The position numbers and the translations under genes were made by a program. The notes under the pieces were generated by a model. The model saw nothing but the letters and a program-made list of their open reading frames with translations. It did no database searches and was not told the origin of the DNA. Below, one piece after another: positions 22,044-32,856 of a stretch of DNA of 64,000 nucleotides (position 1 is its first letter; each line of letters begins with the position of its first letter). Source of the stretch: Phytophthora hibernalis (taxonomy: Eukaryota; Oomycota; Peronosporomycetes; Peronosporales; Peronosporaceae); NCBI GenBank assembly GCA_012656075.1, contig JAAKBF010000203.1, positions 496,001 to 560,000 of the forward strand. The letters run 5' to 3'.

Positions 22044-24555
22044 TTAAATGGCTGAGTCATTCGCCTTCGGTGCCGGTGGCTCCACCGCTACGATCCGTTG
22101 CCTTAACTCCTTCGAGTTCACTGGCAGCCACTCGTCCTTGTCTGCAGACTCGCCCTGTCAAATAGAAACAGTCGTATGAGAGGTCGAATTGCCAGTACTG
22201 TGCCAGGAAGTGATTGTCCTCACCTTGTAATGTACGCGAATGTATTTGCCTTCCACGGCTGCTACTTTTGCCTGTACAACATCGGCATTGCATCAGCTTG
22301 GCTCGCACATATCGCAGCACCCAATACGGTAGCAGGGGAAATCAGCCGTACCTCGGTGTCCTCAAAACGGATAGTCGAGCCTTTGATCGTGAGAAACTTC
22401 CGAACAGCACCTTTGGCCTTGCTCGTACCCTTGGGTGTAGTGGTGACCCTTAAATTACTCGTTTTTGACGCGCTTTTCGTCTTCCGTGAAGGTGACAGCA
22501 TCGTGGCGGACACGGCTACTTTCGCCGACTTTTTCTTCGCGCTACTTGCAGCTTCTCTCTTCCGCTTGCCCAAACTGCTCCGTACTGCGCTCTTGGACGC
22601 GGTGCCGCTTCGCTTTCCGACTCCCCGCTGGACAGAGCGCACGGTTTGCCTCCAGCGGCATCAACGATACACCGGTGGCACAGCAACGACTGCGGGAGGT
22701 CTTCAGCTGCTGTGTCTTCGAAACCCGGGTGAATGCAGCGGACGTGGGCCCAGACCTTGCATTTTGTGCATTCAAACCATTGTTCCTGGCAATCAAACGT
22801 ACACTGGTTATTACTTCGTACTTCGAAGTACGACACAATTTATCCGGCCATCAACATGAGCAATGAATGTACCTCGACTTCAACATCCGGGCTATTACTG
22901 CTGCAATACTTGTTGCACTTGCAGCTGAAGATCCAGGGGTCATCTCCCAAGAGTTCCGGTCGCGTTGGGGCTCTTCAAACAGCTTCGTGAGGAATGAATC
23001 CATGTTAATCCGCACACTGTCGGGAAGACACTTGCACACCTGAAGCAGCGAAGAGAAAAAATGGTGAGCGATCGTCACAGCAAGCGCTGCATACAACTGG
23101 TATCTTCGTACCTTTGCTCTCAGTCCATACGGAACCCAATGCAGCGTCGCAAAGTTGACAGCTTCGGCGATGTTGAAACCTATCACAACACAGAGGACAA
23201 ACACTATCAGGCAAACCACCATTTCTTGTAATCCAGGAAGAAGTCGTACCGAGATTAAAGCCTTGGTGATACGCTGCAGGAAATGTGACCACAAACTCGC
23301 CTGGCTTTTGGTATGCTCGGTAGAAGGGAACACCAAATTCCCGAAGACGTGCAGGCGATATAAGAGATGTCTTGTGTCGAAGGAACTACAAATAATAGTC
23401 AACGCAACAAGAACATTGTAGAGTAAGCACTGTTGAATTGGATAACAAAGGAAGACAAAACAACAGTACCTGATTGCAAGCATGGTGCTTTTCCGGAAAC
23501 ATCGATTGTGCGGCTCTTTCTAGCTGAGGGGCTGCGAATTCGTGCAAAAACCTGTTAGTTTATTTTGACAACTCGCCTGCTAGTCAATACCATCCTTACC
23601 AGCATCGGGAGGAACACCATACCAAAACTTTGGTTTTCCTGTGTGGACGTAATTAATACTGTATAGATCCATGTCTTCCTGCTCGCCCAAAGGAAGTTAC
23701 ACAGGCACAAAACACTCTCGTCAACATTTCACGGTTTGAGGTGGAGACTTCATTCAAACAACCACCGTGTGGAACGCGAACATTGCCCTCCACATGCCGA
23801 AATACAGCATGGATTGCGTCACTCCAGGCAGGTCGATTGTGCGCAAAATCGTGTTGAGGTTGTTCAGATTCCACGACAACGCATCTGCGTCACCAAACAG
23901 CGTAGACTACGTCGCACAAAAGATAGCAGTCAGTTTGAGATACCGGTATCCCAAAAATATGCTCCAAATCCAGCCCTGACCACAATATCTGCTCCGTACA
24001 CAGGAGTGTCCATCGTTCCTCTCAACCCCTTCCAGAACCGCCGCTCCACTTCACTGGGGTCGTCAAAATCTGAATCCACAAAAAGCGTCAAAATGAAACT
24101 TATTACCCCAGAAGTCTCAGTAGCTTGACACACCTTCCGGCTCCTTGTCCGTGGCTGCTTCTGTCATGGTTTGGAACTCCACCGGGCTCATGGTCTTCCT
24201 CTCCACGAGGTCCACATTGAAGATGCCCTTCTTGCCAGCCACATGTTGGCTCACAGGAGCCGAGACCTGGCACTCGAGCTGTGAAATGTCGTACGAGCGA
24301 CTGAACCAGCCGCGCGGCGGGACGATCTGCACGGCAACAATAGAGAAGTTAAAACATTTTTTTATCAATATAAAATCACGTTTATGCCTTTTACCTTGCA
24401 GATGCCGATTTTGGTGCACTGCGGCTCGACGACTGTGCGAATGTACGTGGCGAATGACGAGAACTCGGTGCGCGTGGGGTGGAACTCGGGGCACCAAGCA
24501 CCACTGGAGGAGGAAGACGAGGGCAAGGATGCGCCACGGGGTCGATAGGACACAT
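22044..24555 (-). CDS. KDM4-like histone lysine demethylase (JmjN-JmjC-PHD-Tudor knot)
   Basis: Fe(II)/2-oxoglutarate demethylase, probably acting on H3K9 or H3K36. JmjN is CPEFHPTRTEFSSFATYI joined to GICKIVPPRGW. JmjC has FHTEDMDLYSINYVHTGKPK (iron ligands H and E, cofactor N and K) and FPAAYHQGFNLGFNIAEAVN with the third ligand H. A PHD finger follows (CKCNKYC, WFECTKCKVWAHVRC, LLCHRC), then a basic linker and a Tudor-knot/chromo-barrel AKVAAVEGKYIRVHYK...DEWLP. About twelve exons: 24555-24395, 24326-24134, 24069-23984, 23906-23766, 23678-23600, 23531-23470, 23385-23250, 23179-23112, 23039-22873, 22785-22352, 22271-22224, 22154-22044. Single missing bases are inferred in exon 1 and exon 9 and near 22630. 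Length is about 560 residues. The ATG at 24555 needs the exon 1 correction. Confidence 0.88.
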
Positions 24556-24676
24556 GGCGAAGAGCGGATAAATGGTCGGATGAAACGTCGCTGCGTGTCT
24601 TTCTTCGTGCAGTCGGCTAGGTGCGATTTTGCCTTTTTGTTCTACCTTCTGCTCTACCTTGGTTTTTGTATGGTGG

Positions 24677-27600
24677 CTACACCAAATCCTTGGCGACCGT
24701 TGCTGTATCAACAGCTCCTCGTCGACGGTGCGTGCGACTCACCTCTCGGTTGTAGTCGTGCTCTGCAAAGTTTTGTGCCAGAGCGAGCAGGTTGATCTGG
24801 CTGCCGAGACGCGCGAGCGGCGCGTGGTGCTCCTGGTACACGCCTTCCGCGCGCAGGATGGCCGAGAACTTCTCTAGGATGTTGTTCTCCACGACAGTGA
24901 CGGAGGACGGGGCCGGATGCAGCCGCCGGGAGGTTCTGCGCGCCGTGCTCTGGCTCTGCATACTGCCGCGTACGCTGCGCCGACGAGAGTGAATGGGCAC
25001 GGACTCATCCAGCGGACAGGCGATCTGTAGACGGATGGAGCGGAGCAGCTTCTGGGTCTCGTCCACGACGATCTGCACGTGCGTGGTCGAGTCCTTGGAC
25101 GGGAAGCCGTGCTCCTCCCACTTGTAGCTCTGCAGTTCGGGCCTCCCGCCCGATTCGTACTCGAACACTCCGAGACGCACTTCCCGCTTCTTCATCAGCC
25201 GTCGCAGCTGCGTCAGGTTGATGCGCTTGTCGGTGTGGGCTCGAATCACCAGGGTGGCGCCGTTCTGAAAGACGCGGTGGTCGAGCCACGCTTGCAGAGC
25301 CATCCACACGATTGCAAACCAGAGCAGGTTGATCACTAGGAACGCGAGAGGGGCATCGATGATCGGCTTCTTGATCCAGTCCAGGAACCACTTTGGGTTC
25401 GGCACGTTGAACGTACCACCACTGAGGCGATCAATGACGTCGAACGATAAATTACCAGCGAAGATGACACGAATGATGTCCAGATTGCGCTCGAGCTCCT
25501 CGCGGACGTGAAGAGAAGCGGTCAGCCGCCGAATATTCAGGTCAAATCCCTGCGAGACATAGGTCAGTTGAAGTCGAGAAATGCCCTCGAACTTGGTGAT
25601 CAGCGTGTCCAGTTGGGTACGAAGGCGCTCAATGAGCTTGATGGAATCCTTGCATCTCACAATGACATTGTTTTTCCGTTCCAGCAGTTGTAAGCACTTG
25701 TAAATTTTTGACCCAGCGATGTCGGCGGGCACAGGAGGCAGTTCGAGAGCCTCCACTGACTCCAGAAGATACTGCAGACACTCGATGAGAAGGATCATGT
25801 GGCGAGCTGCATCGCTCAGAGACTTTTTCACCGTTTTGAGTGTATGGTCGCCATGCTTGCGGTAGCTGCGAATGGATGTACGCAAGTTCACAAGCGTGTC
25901 GTTTAATACGAACGTCCGCACGAAAAAGTTGCGGATGAAGATTTCACGGCTGTTAAGCCCCATGAAAGTTGTGAGCAGTGATTCATAGCGCTCAGCTCCA
26001 GGTCCACTGAGTAGACAGCCATCGCGTCCCAGGAAGAGCACATCATCTCGTGTGATGTCGTAGCAGGCGTAGATTTCACCCAGAACTTGCTTGAGCTCAT
26101 TCTCGCGTTCGCCTTTGTCTAAATACTTGCAGGCTGGTAACTTTGGATCGATCGACGCAGCCGTGATCAGGTTGTATTTGTTACGCTGATCAGCATTGCC
26201 CATGAAAAGCATGTCAAGTACGCTGAGCTGGTAGCGAGATAGCAAATCGTGGACAATACCTGACGAGTCTTGGTGAACATCCACCAGCAAGCGTGCGAGC
26301 AGGTCCAACGGAATAGAGCGCTCCGTGTGATTCATGATGGCATCAATCTTGACACCGTAAAGCACAGCCCCACTGACGTGCAGATGCATGCCGAAGTTCT
26401 CAACCTGGATAATTCCATCGTTCTCCGGAAAATTGATTTCAGCCTCGAAGTTGATGAACCTGATGGCATCGAAGTCTAAGATCTTGACCTGCGTTAGCCC
26501 TGGAGTCACTTCAAAGTGGGTCTCGGTGGGCTGCAAGTCGAGCTTCGAGCTGAAGAGGCCCCTTGGCATCGCTCCATGGCACCTAGACGCTCGTTGAGAG
26601 CTGATATCTGGTTAGCACCAAAAGGTAACCACTCCCCGACAAGGGCGTGCACCTGCGAGAGTAGAATACTCTGTTTGGCTTCTTTCGTCATCATGTTGTA
26701 CCCGCGTGCGGACTCGGTTGCGCGTAGCTTATTGCTTGTCGGCTCTACAAGATAGCTCGTACTGGAACGAAGGCATGATGGGATATATGGCGACGACACA
26801 TACGATACGTCCTCGCACTCGGTAATGGTACTCAATCTGGTGTAAGACTGGTCACTCGTCGCGAGGTGAAATTCCGATCCATCGTAGCGTACCTGCAAAA
26901 GCTGGGGTGTTATTGGGCTGCCTGGAATTGGGGCACCTTCAATCTGAACAGGTGCGTAAAGGAACGTGTCGGCCTCCTGCTTTAAATGCTCCGGCATTTG
27001 CTCCACAATAGAGAGCCCACGGAATGAGGCTTGGTACGCTGTTACAGGCTGGTAGTCCACAGACGAAAGCTTGATTCCGTTCACAAGCTTTGCCTCCCAT
27101 AGATCGTCGATGACAGATTTTGCTTCCTGGGAGATCCGAAGCCACCGCCGGTCGGTATGCCGCTTGAATGTGAGCCACGTCAAACTCGGCGAGTAGTCGA
27201 ACGGTAAGATGCCAGCGTCAATACCTTCGTACAGTAAAACAAGCAGAGCAACCTGGCGGATCCAGGTCTCTTTCGAATGCACGTTACGGGCTTGCTGCGC
27301 GTACTTGCTGATAGCATACAGCACACGGCAATGCTCAGCTGGCCAGTTCTCGGGTGGGCCGTACCATACCCCATCACCCGAGTTGCCAACGAGCCCTGTT
27401 CCCACCATGCTTACGTCGATTGTGCCAAACGGTCGTTGTGCCTCGAAACGGCGCCTACAGTTCAACACTCAAAACACCAGCACATTTTCACGCAAAATTT
27501 CTCACCATTTTCTGCTCCTGCCCGTCAAGTTCATCCAAGCAAGCGCTTTCATTCTCCAAGCTATGTTCCAGCTCCATACCCCCTTCACCCCGTACTCTTT

Positions 27601-27745
27601 CTATTGCTAAGACGGCCTGCAGTTCGACGTTCTCCAGTGCTGGATCTGGAACGCAGACAGAAACCTCTGAGGCATCGTTTGAAGAGCCGAACACACGGAG
27701 TAAATACCCCTCGGTGTGTCCAGTGGCACCACTATTGACATGCAT
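24677..27745 (-). CDS. Large conserved-looking protein of unknown function with C-terminal membrane span
   Basis: I do not recognise the family. A short first exon (from ATG 27745 to about 27510) is followed by a long coding stretch to 24677, about 1000 residues in all. The N-terminal half is globular, with WYGPPENWPAEHCRVLYAIS near 27350. The middle is helical with few prolines. Near the C-terminus a hydrophobic span (about 25300-25345 on the plus strand; PLAFLVINLLWFAIVWMAL) separates a large front part from a basic tail. The frame shifts by one missing base near 26570-26585. The layout loosely recalls CorA-like proteins (long helical domain, then membrane helix), but no GMN motif is seen. 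It starts 10 bases after the ARL1 stop, and its stop lies 121 bases before the demethylase start. Confidence 0.7.
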
Positions 27746-27755
27746 GATGGCACAC

Positions 27756-28619
27756 TTATTCGCCCTTTATGCACGTCACGATCCTAACAGCAGGCAAAAC
27801 GTTATGTTAGACACGCTATGTTGACACGAATACACAAAGTGCAGTCATCTTACCAGTCGAATCCTTCAAAGAGACCCGATCCTTGTGTTGCTGTCGTCTC
27901 CTTGATAGACCACTGACGGTTACGAATGTCTGAAAGTCCCATCGCCTCCGAAATCTGCCAACCACGCCCCCATCATCTCGTTAGCAACACAGTCATTACC
28001 AAAGTAAAAACATCCAGAACGCACCTGTGCTGCGTTCAGCGCCCCCTTTTGGTCCTGTTTGTTGGCAAAAACAAGCAGAATCGAGTCCTTCAGTTCTTCT
28101 TCCTGTAAAAACCAGCACCAGTCAGTCGCTACGCTGCAAAAGGCCGCCTCATAAGACCTAGAAAAGGCCGCGGGGCTGACCTCGAGCATGGCGTGCAGTT
28201 CCTGCTTGGCAATATTGAGGCGGTCGACGTCTGCTGAGTCCACGACATAGATGAGAGCGTCCGTGTTGGGGTAGTAGCACCGCCAGTAGGGCCGGATGCT
28301 GGTCTGGCCGCCCAGATCCCACACCTGGAACTTGATGTTCTTGTACTGCAGCGTCTCCATGTTAAAGCCGATGGTGGGCACAGTCTGCTCGATCTCATCA
28401 GCCTGCAGACGGTCTGTCGCCATGAAACAAGAGACTAATTAGTACCGCTCGAGCAGCTAAAAACGGAGTCAAAGTTCCGCTTTATGGTCCTCCCCTTTGA
28501 ACTCAGCAACACGTACAGAGGATGGTCGTCTTGCCGGCGTTGTCGAGCCCAAGGATGAGGATGCGCACCTCCTTGCTCCCGAACAGCGCCGCGAACACCT
28601 TGGACATGGCGATCCCCAT
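27756..28619 (-). CDS. ARL1: ARL1-type ARF-family GTPase
   Basis: Small GTPase of the trans-Golgi that recruits GRIP-domain golgins. Gly2 of MGIAMSK is the expected myristoylation site. G boxes are GLDNAGKT, the switch block TVPTIGFNMETLQYKNIKFQ, WDLGGQTSIRPYWRCYY (the ARL1/ARF hallmark) and NKQD. Five exons: 28619-28517, 28413-28181, 28102-28025, 27954-27854 and 27783-27756, giving 180 residues, the usual length, with no frame errors. The C-terminus FDWIVTCIKGE is slightly shorter than in animals. It resembles ARL1 more than ARF1 through LQADEIEQTVPT and the EEELKDSILLVFANKQD block. Confidence 0.92.
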
Positions 28620-28774
28620 GGCTGCAAACTCTTGCGTGGACAATTCGCTGTTCGGTCGAGAGACCTTCTTTTCGTCTTCTGATTGTGGGAGAGGTTCGCT
28701 GTTTGGGCAGTGGGGCGAGGGGATATTGTGACATCCACTGACGTGGCAAAGTTATCGAATGCAATGTCTTAGAC

Positions 28775-31700
28775 CTAGTTGTCTTCTGCGAGTCGAGGTT
28801 TCTTGTGTGGCGGCTCGCCGTCAAACAGCAAGGCGCGCAATGCGTGCAAGTCGTGACCTGTGGACGAATCGTCTGTTTCATGCAGCAGCTTCTTCAATGC
28901 GGCGATGACAGCTTCGTCCTTGAGCACGGCGATCTGTCCGCTCTCCGTGCGACTGCGCAGATCTTGGAGGTGGTCCAGCTTCCGTACCAGCTCGGTTAGC
29001 GCTTTGTTCTTCGACAGGTCAGCGTCGCCAGCATTTCCCAGTGTGGTGAGAACGTAGCTTATGACAACGTCCGGGAACTTGTCCATCCAGCACGCTAGCA
29101 CTGCAAACGGGAAGTCGTCGTAGGTGTCAGGAAGCTTGAACACGCTCTGCAACACGCTGGCGTCGGGGCTGAAGTGGATCAGACACTTGAGCAAGCCTGT
29201 CATCGTCTCGGGGCTCTCCTTCGGGTTGACGCAAGCCAACACCTTTCGCGCCGCCTCCACCATGCTCCTTTCTGCGATAGACGAACGTCCGGACTGAACC
29301 TCCGCAACCACGAGATCCCACATGCTGTACTGCTCCCACGATGTCCATTGCAGTGACGAGAGCACAATGTTGGCCAGTCGGTTCTTGAAAATCGCAAACT
29401 CCCGCATAACAACACGCGTACACAATGCATTCAGCATAGTCGGTGTGATCAGCCCAAGAAGAAGCTGCACGAGCGCTTCGCTACGGGCCATGAGCTTAGC
29501 GAGGAACGGGTGCTCCATATTTCTAAACAGATATGGACACACGAAAAGTGCGGTTGCACTCACAGCGTCCATCTCGTTTTTGGACGCAGAGGGAGCAAAA
29601 GGCTTATCCAGAAGTGCGCAAGCCTGTACCCGCGCATCATCAATTTGCTGGCTCAAATTCAAGTCCTTCAAAATGTTTTGAGCTAAGTTGCCACCGATGG
29701 ACTCGACAAATGCAGAATAAGGCCCCAGTGCAACCTCAGTACTCTTCGTATCGCTTCGCGAGCAGCAAAAAGCAAGCAGGCGGTAGGAAATCGTGACATC
29801 CCGAGCATACATTGACTTCAAAAACGGCACAAACAGCTCTGGTGATTCGCTGAGCACTTGGTCCAGCATCGAATCAAACACTCCTGCAGACGTAGCTTTA
29901 GGAGAGTCACTCAGTGCAATCCGTGACGATACAATAATCCTTTCCAGCGATGTGTGCAAGAACGAACCCAGAGGAGCGGCGATTTCAACTGCGTTGTCTT
30001 GTCGGATCCACGAAATCAAAATGTCATTCAAGCACTCCAAAAGCTTTCAGTAGGGCGTGAGCACGGCTCCGGCGTCGCATCCTGGAAATGTTTGATGTCG
30101 TCGCCACCCAGTGCAATCACACTTTCGGGAACATCAAGCGCAGGCTTCTTCGGAGAGACAATGACAGCTGGAGTTGTTGGAGCAAGTCCTTCATTAGGGG
30201 CGTCAATCTCCGTTGTAGCGTTCATCGATTGCTGGTTGTCGGGCAAAAACGATAGTGCACCAAGAGAATTTGTGTCAGACGTTGCTCCACCACCACCGCC
30301 CATATTTGCGTCAGAGTGTGTTGGACTCTGTGATCGTAACGGCGATGTGACTGGGCTTCCAGTTTCAATTGGGCTGCTATGGACTGGTGGTGATTGACGA
30401 ACCGGTGACTGGAGCACCGGCGACTGGTGAACTGGTGACTGGTGAACGGGTGACTGATGAACGGGTGATTGTTGGACTGGTGATTGCCTCACGGGCGATG
30501 CGGCTGGACCATAAGAACTGGCAGGGCTTCCACCAGCACTTGAAAATGGACTTGGATGTGAACCTTGTGCTTCAGCCTTCTTGGCGTTCTCTGCCGAGGG
30601 AAATGCTCCGGGAAGATTCGGTGTAATTCTGATTGCAATTCCGGGGCGCTTGACAGCAACATGGGGAAAGACTGGAGCGGCACGATGGATGACACTACGC
30701 CGAGCTTCAAGATCATCGCGAACGCTGTAGACACACCCTTCTGCATCAGTTTTCGGTTGACTGCCGACGCTGCAAACTTTTCCACAGCGAATACAAGGAA
30801 TTGGATCATGGCTAGCGTAACCATGGGATGACTTTTCAGTGATTTCACCTGAGAAACATAATTACCGTAAACAAACGTCAGATACATTGAAAATAGAGGC
30901 ATCCACGAGCTAAGACACCACGCACCATAAGCAAAATGGCTGGCTCCACAGTCATGATATTGTCCGATGGCTTGAAGTACAGAAAGTCGAAGAACATAGC
31001 GAGTTGAACTCTGGCCAGTACACTGGTTGTTTTACTGCCGTGGCTGTCAGCAAATAATATTACAGAGGACAACCGTCAGCGCTTGCACTATAGCAGAGAA
31101 ACAATATCGGCAAGCACGTACCAAAGCAGATACAGCCACCCGAGAATGTGGTAGCGCGGAGTGACCTTGGAACATAGAATCTGGTTGGATGGGTGGTACA
31201 CGGCGCAGATGTAACGCACAAGGTCCGGTACGAGTGCGTCCGATCCCGGACAGCTCAAAAACTGCGAGGAAAACCACTTTTGGTAGCGCGTCACGGATCC
31301 AGCTTGGACACGCTCCTGTATCGCAAAGTAAACCAGAATGTATGAGGACAAAACGAAATCTAAATATTCCACGTTGGGACGTGTCAATAGGCGTACGCAC
31401 CATCATAAAAATGAGATATTCCTCCATCTTCGGGTTCAAACGATAGGCAAGGTATTTCGGAGGGGTCGGAATAGCCATCAACTGGGCCACAGAGTAAACA
31501 GTAACGTCCTTTTCAGCTTCAGCAGTGTCACGGACGTTCCGCAACTGTTTCCATAGAGCGTTCATTCCCGGAACCTGTGAAACAGAAAACATTACCACGT
31601 AAGCATAAAGATAACGATGTCGACAAATTCACGTACGTCCTTGGCATCACTGAGCACGCGCACGATCTCCCGTCCAAGCTGTGCCACATCCGCCTGGCGG

Positions 31701-32548
31701 CGGCTCCACAGCGTAGTGCATAGCTCCACTTCCTGCTTCAACAAGCCCGCATGCTGCGAGGCCGTATGGTCCAATGAAATCCGCGCGAACGTGTGGAAAA
31801 CAAACGGGATCAAGCTGGAGCACGACAACAGCCAGGCTTCATGCTCGATCAGAATCCGAATAATGGACGACGCCAGCCAGACCGTCGTTCGACTCGGATC
31901 TCCGCCTGTTAGGTAGCGCATCAAGCACACGATGACCTTGTCCACACCCGGCGCATTCATATGCACGAGCTCTCGGACCAGCCACAGCAACTGACTGCGA
32001 CAAGCGACCAGCAGCTTGACGAACTTGACGTCAATGAGCTTCTGCAGCCAGCCCATGCAGTTCTTGTAGTTGTCCGTAGCAGCCACTGCCGTCAGGTAGC
32101 GAAGATACTGCTTGGCTAATGATGGATCTGTCACCACCGCGTACAGAAGCGCGATATCTGGCTGGAACGGCAGCGGCGCGACGCCCTCGGCCGGCTGCTG
32201 CTTCAAGACTGTGAGTGCGGCTGCCTCGTCCTTGCCCTGGATGGCCTTCTGCATGTGGTAGAAATGCGCGTACCACTTACGGTCCAGATCATCGGGCGCG
32301 TCCATCGGCTGGTGGTTAAGCAGCTTCGAGTGGGGCGTCGGCGCCGCGCTGTTGCCGGCCGTGGGCGTCGAGGCAGGAGACGCCGAGTGGCTGCTGCTGG
32401 GCTTGGACGATCTGGGCGGAGTGCCGACAGACGAGGAAGACGGAGGCGGACCCGGAGGAGGCGGCGGCGCAGGGGAAGAAGACGCGATGGGAGGCAGAGG
32501 CGCTGCGTGAGCCGCGGCAGGCGGCGGTGGGGGCGGCGGAGCGTCCAT
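28775..32548 (-). CDS. INTS3: Integrator complex subunit 3
   Basis: Helical-repeat subunit of the Integrator complex, which cleaves snRNA and attenuated mRNA transcripts; in animals it also binds SSB1. The N-terminus is a Pro/Ser-rich leader (MDAPPPPPPPAAAHAAPLPP). Then come conserved blocks YLRYLTAVAATDNYKNCMGW, LGREIVRVLSDAKD, RYQKWFSSQFL, LVRYICAVYHPSN, ILGWLY and IMTVEPAILLMVRG, all in the order of animal INTS3. The C-terminus has WTSWEQYSMWDLVVAE. Exons: 32548-31637, 31574-31401, 31315-31122, 31043-30926 and 30848-28775. The last contains a coding repeat (about 30387-30503). Frame breaks near 30585 and 30040 each need one base. Restored length is about 1157 residues. Diverges from the HECT ligase across 308 bases. 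Confidence 0.92.
30387..30503 (-). repeat. Coding minisatellite, (SPVxQ)n in INTS3
   Basis: A 15-base unit repeats about seven times and encodes SPVRQ, SPVQQ, SPVHQ (three times), SPVLQ and SPVRQ. It sits in the variable linker between the two helical parts of INTS3. Length variation between strains would be expected. Confidence 0.85.
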
Positions 32549-32856
32549 GATGCGGAAGATGATTATGGTGAAGTAACGATTTTGAGGCTGACCATCACTC
32601 TGGATGTGAAGTACAACGATATGAAGTGGTGCTAAAATCTGGGTATCAGAGGCACTTACAAAGAAGCGGCCGGTAACTCGTCGACACCTCCGAGACGTGA
32701 GGCTGTGATTTCCATCGCTCTAAACGGACAAGAGTCCCAGTGCTTAGCGTCCGGTCAGCAAAGTTCGCTTCTTCTGGCTGCGTCGCTCTTCCTCTCCTGT
32801 CTGGCAGTGGGTTGATTGCGTTACGGTGTAGAAAGAATTTGGATCCGGTCGGAGTT
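32549..32856. promoter_or_regulatory. Shared promoter region of INTS3 and the HECT ligase
   Basis: A 308-base gap lies between divergent ATGs. An Inr-like ATCACTCT is present near 32592-32600. The frame of the HECT gene is open upstream of its ATG (from 32740), so a longer N-terminus from a non-ATG or unseen start cannot be excluded. Confidence 0.4.
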
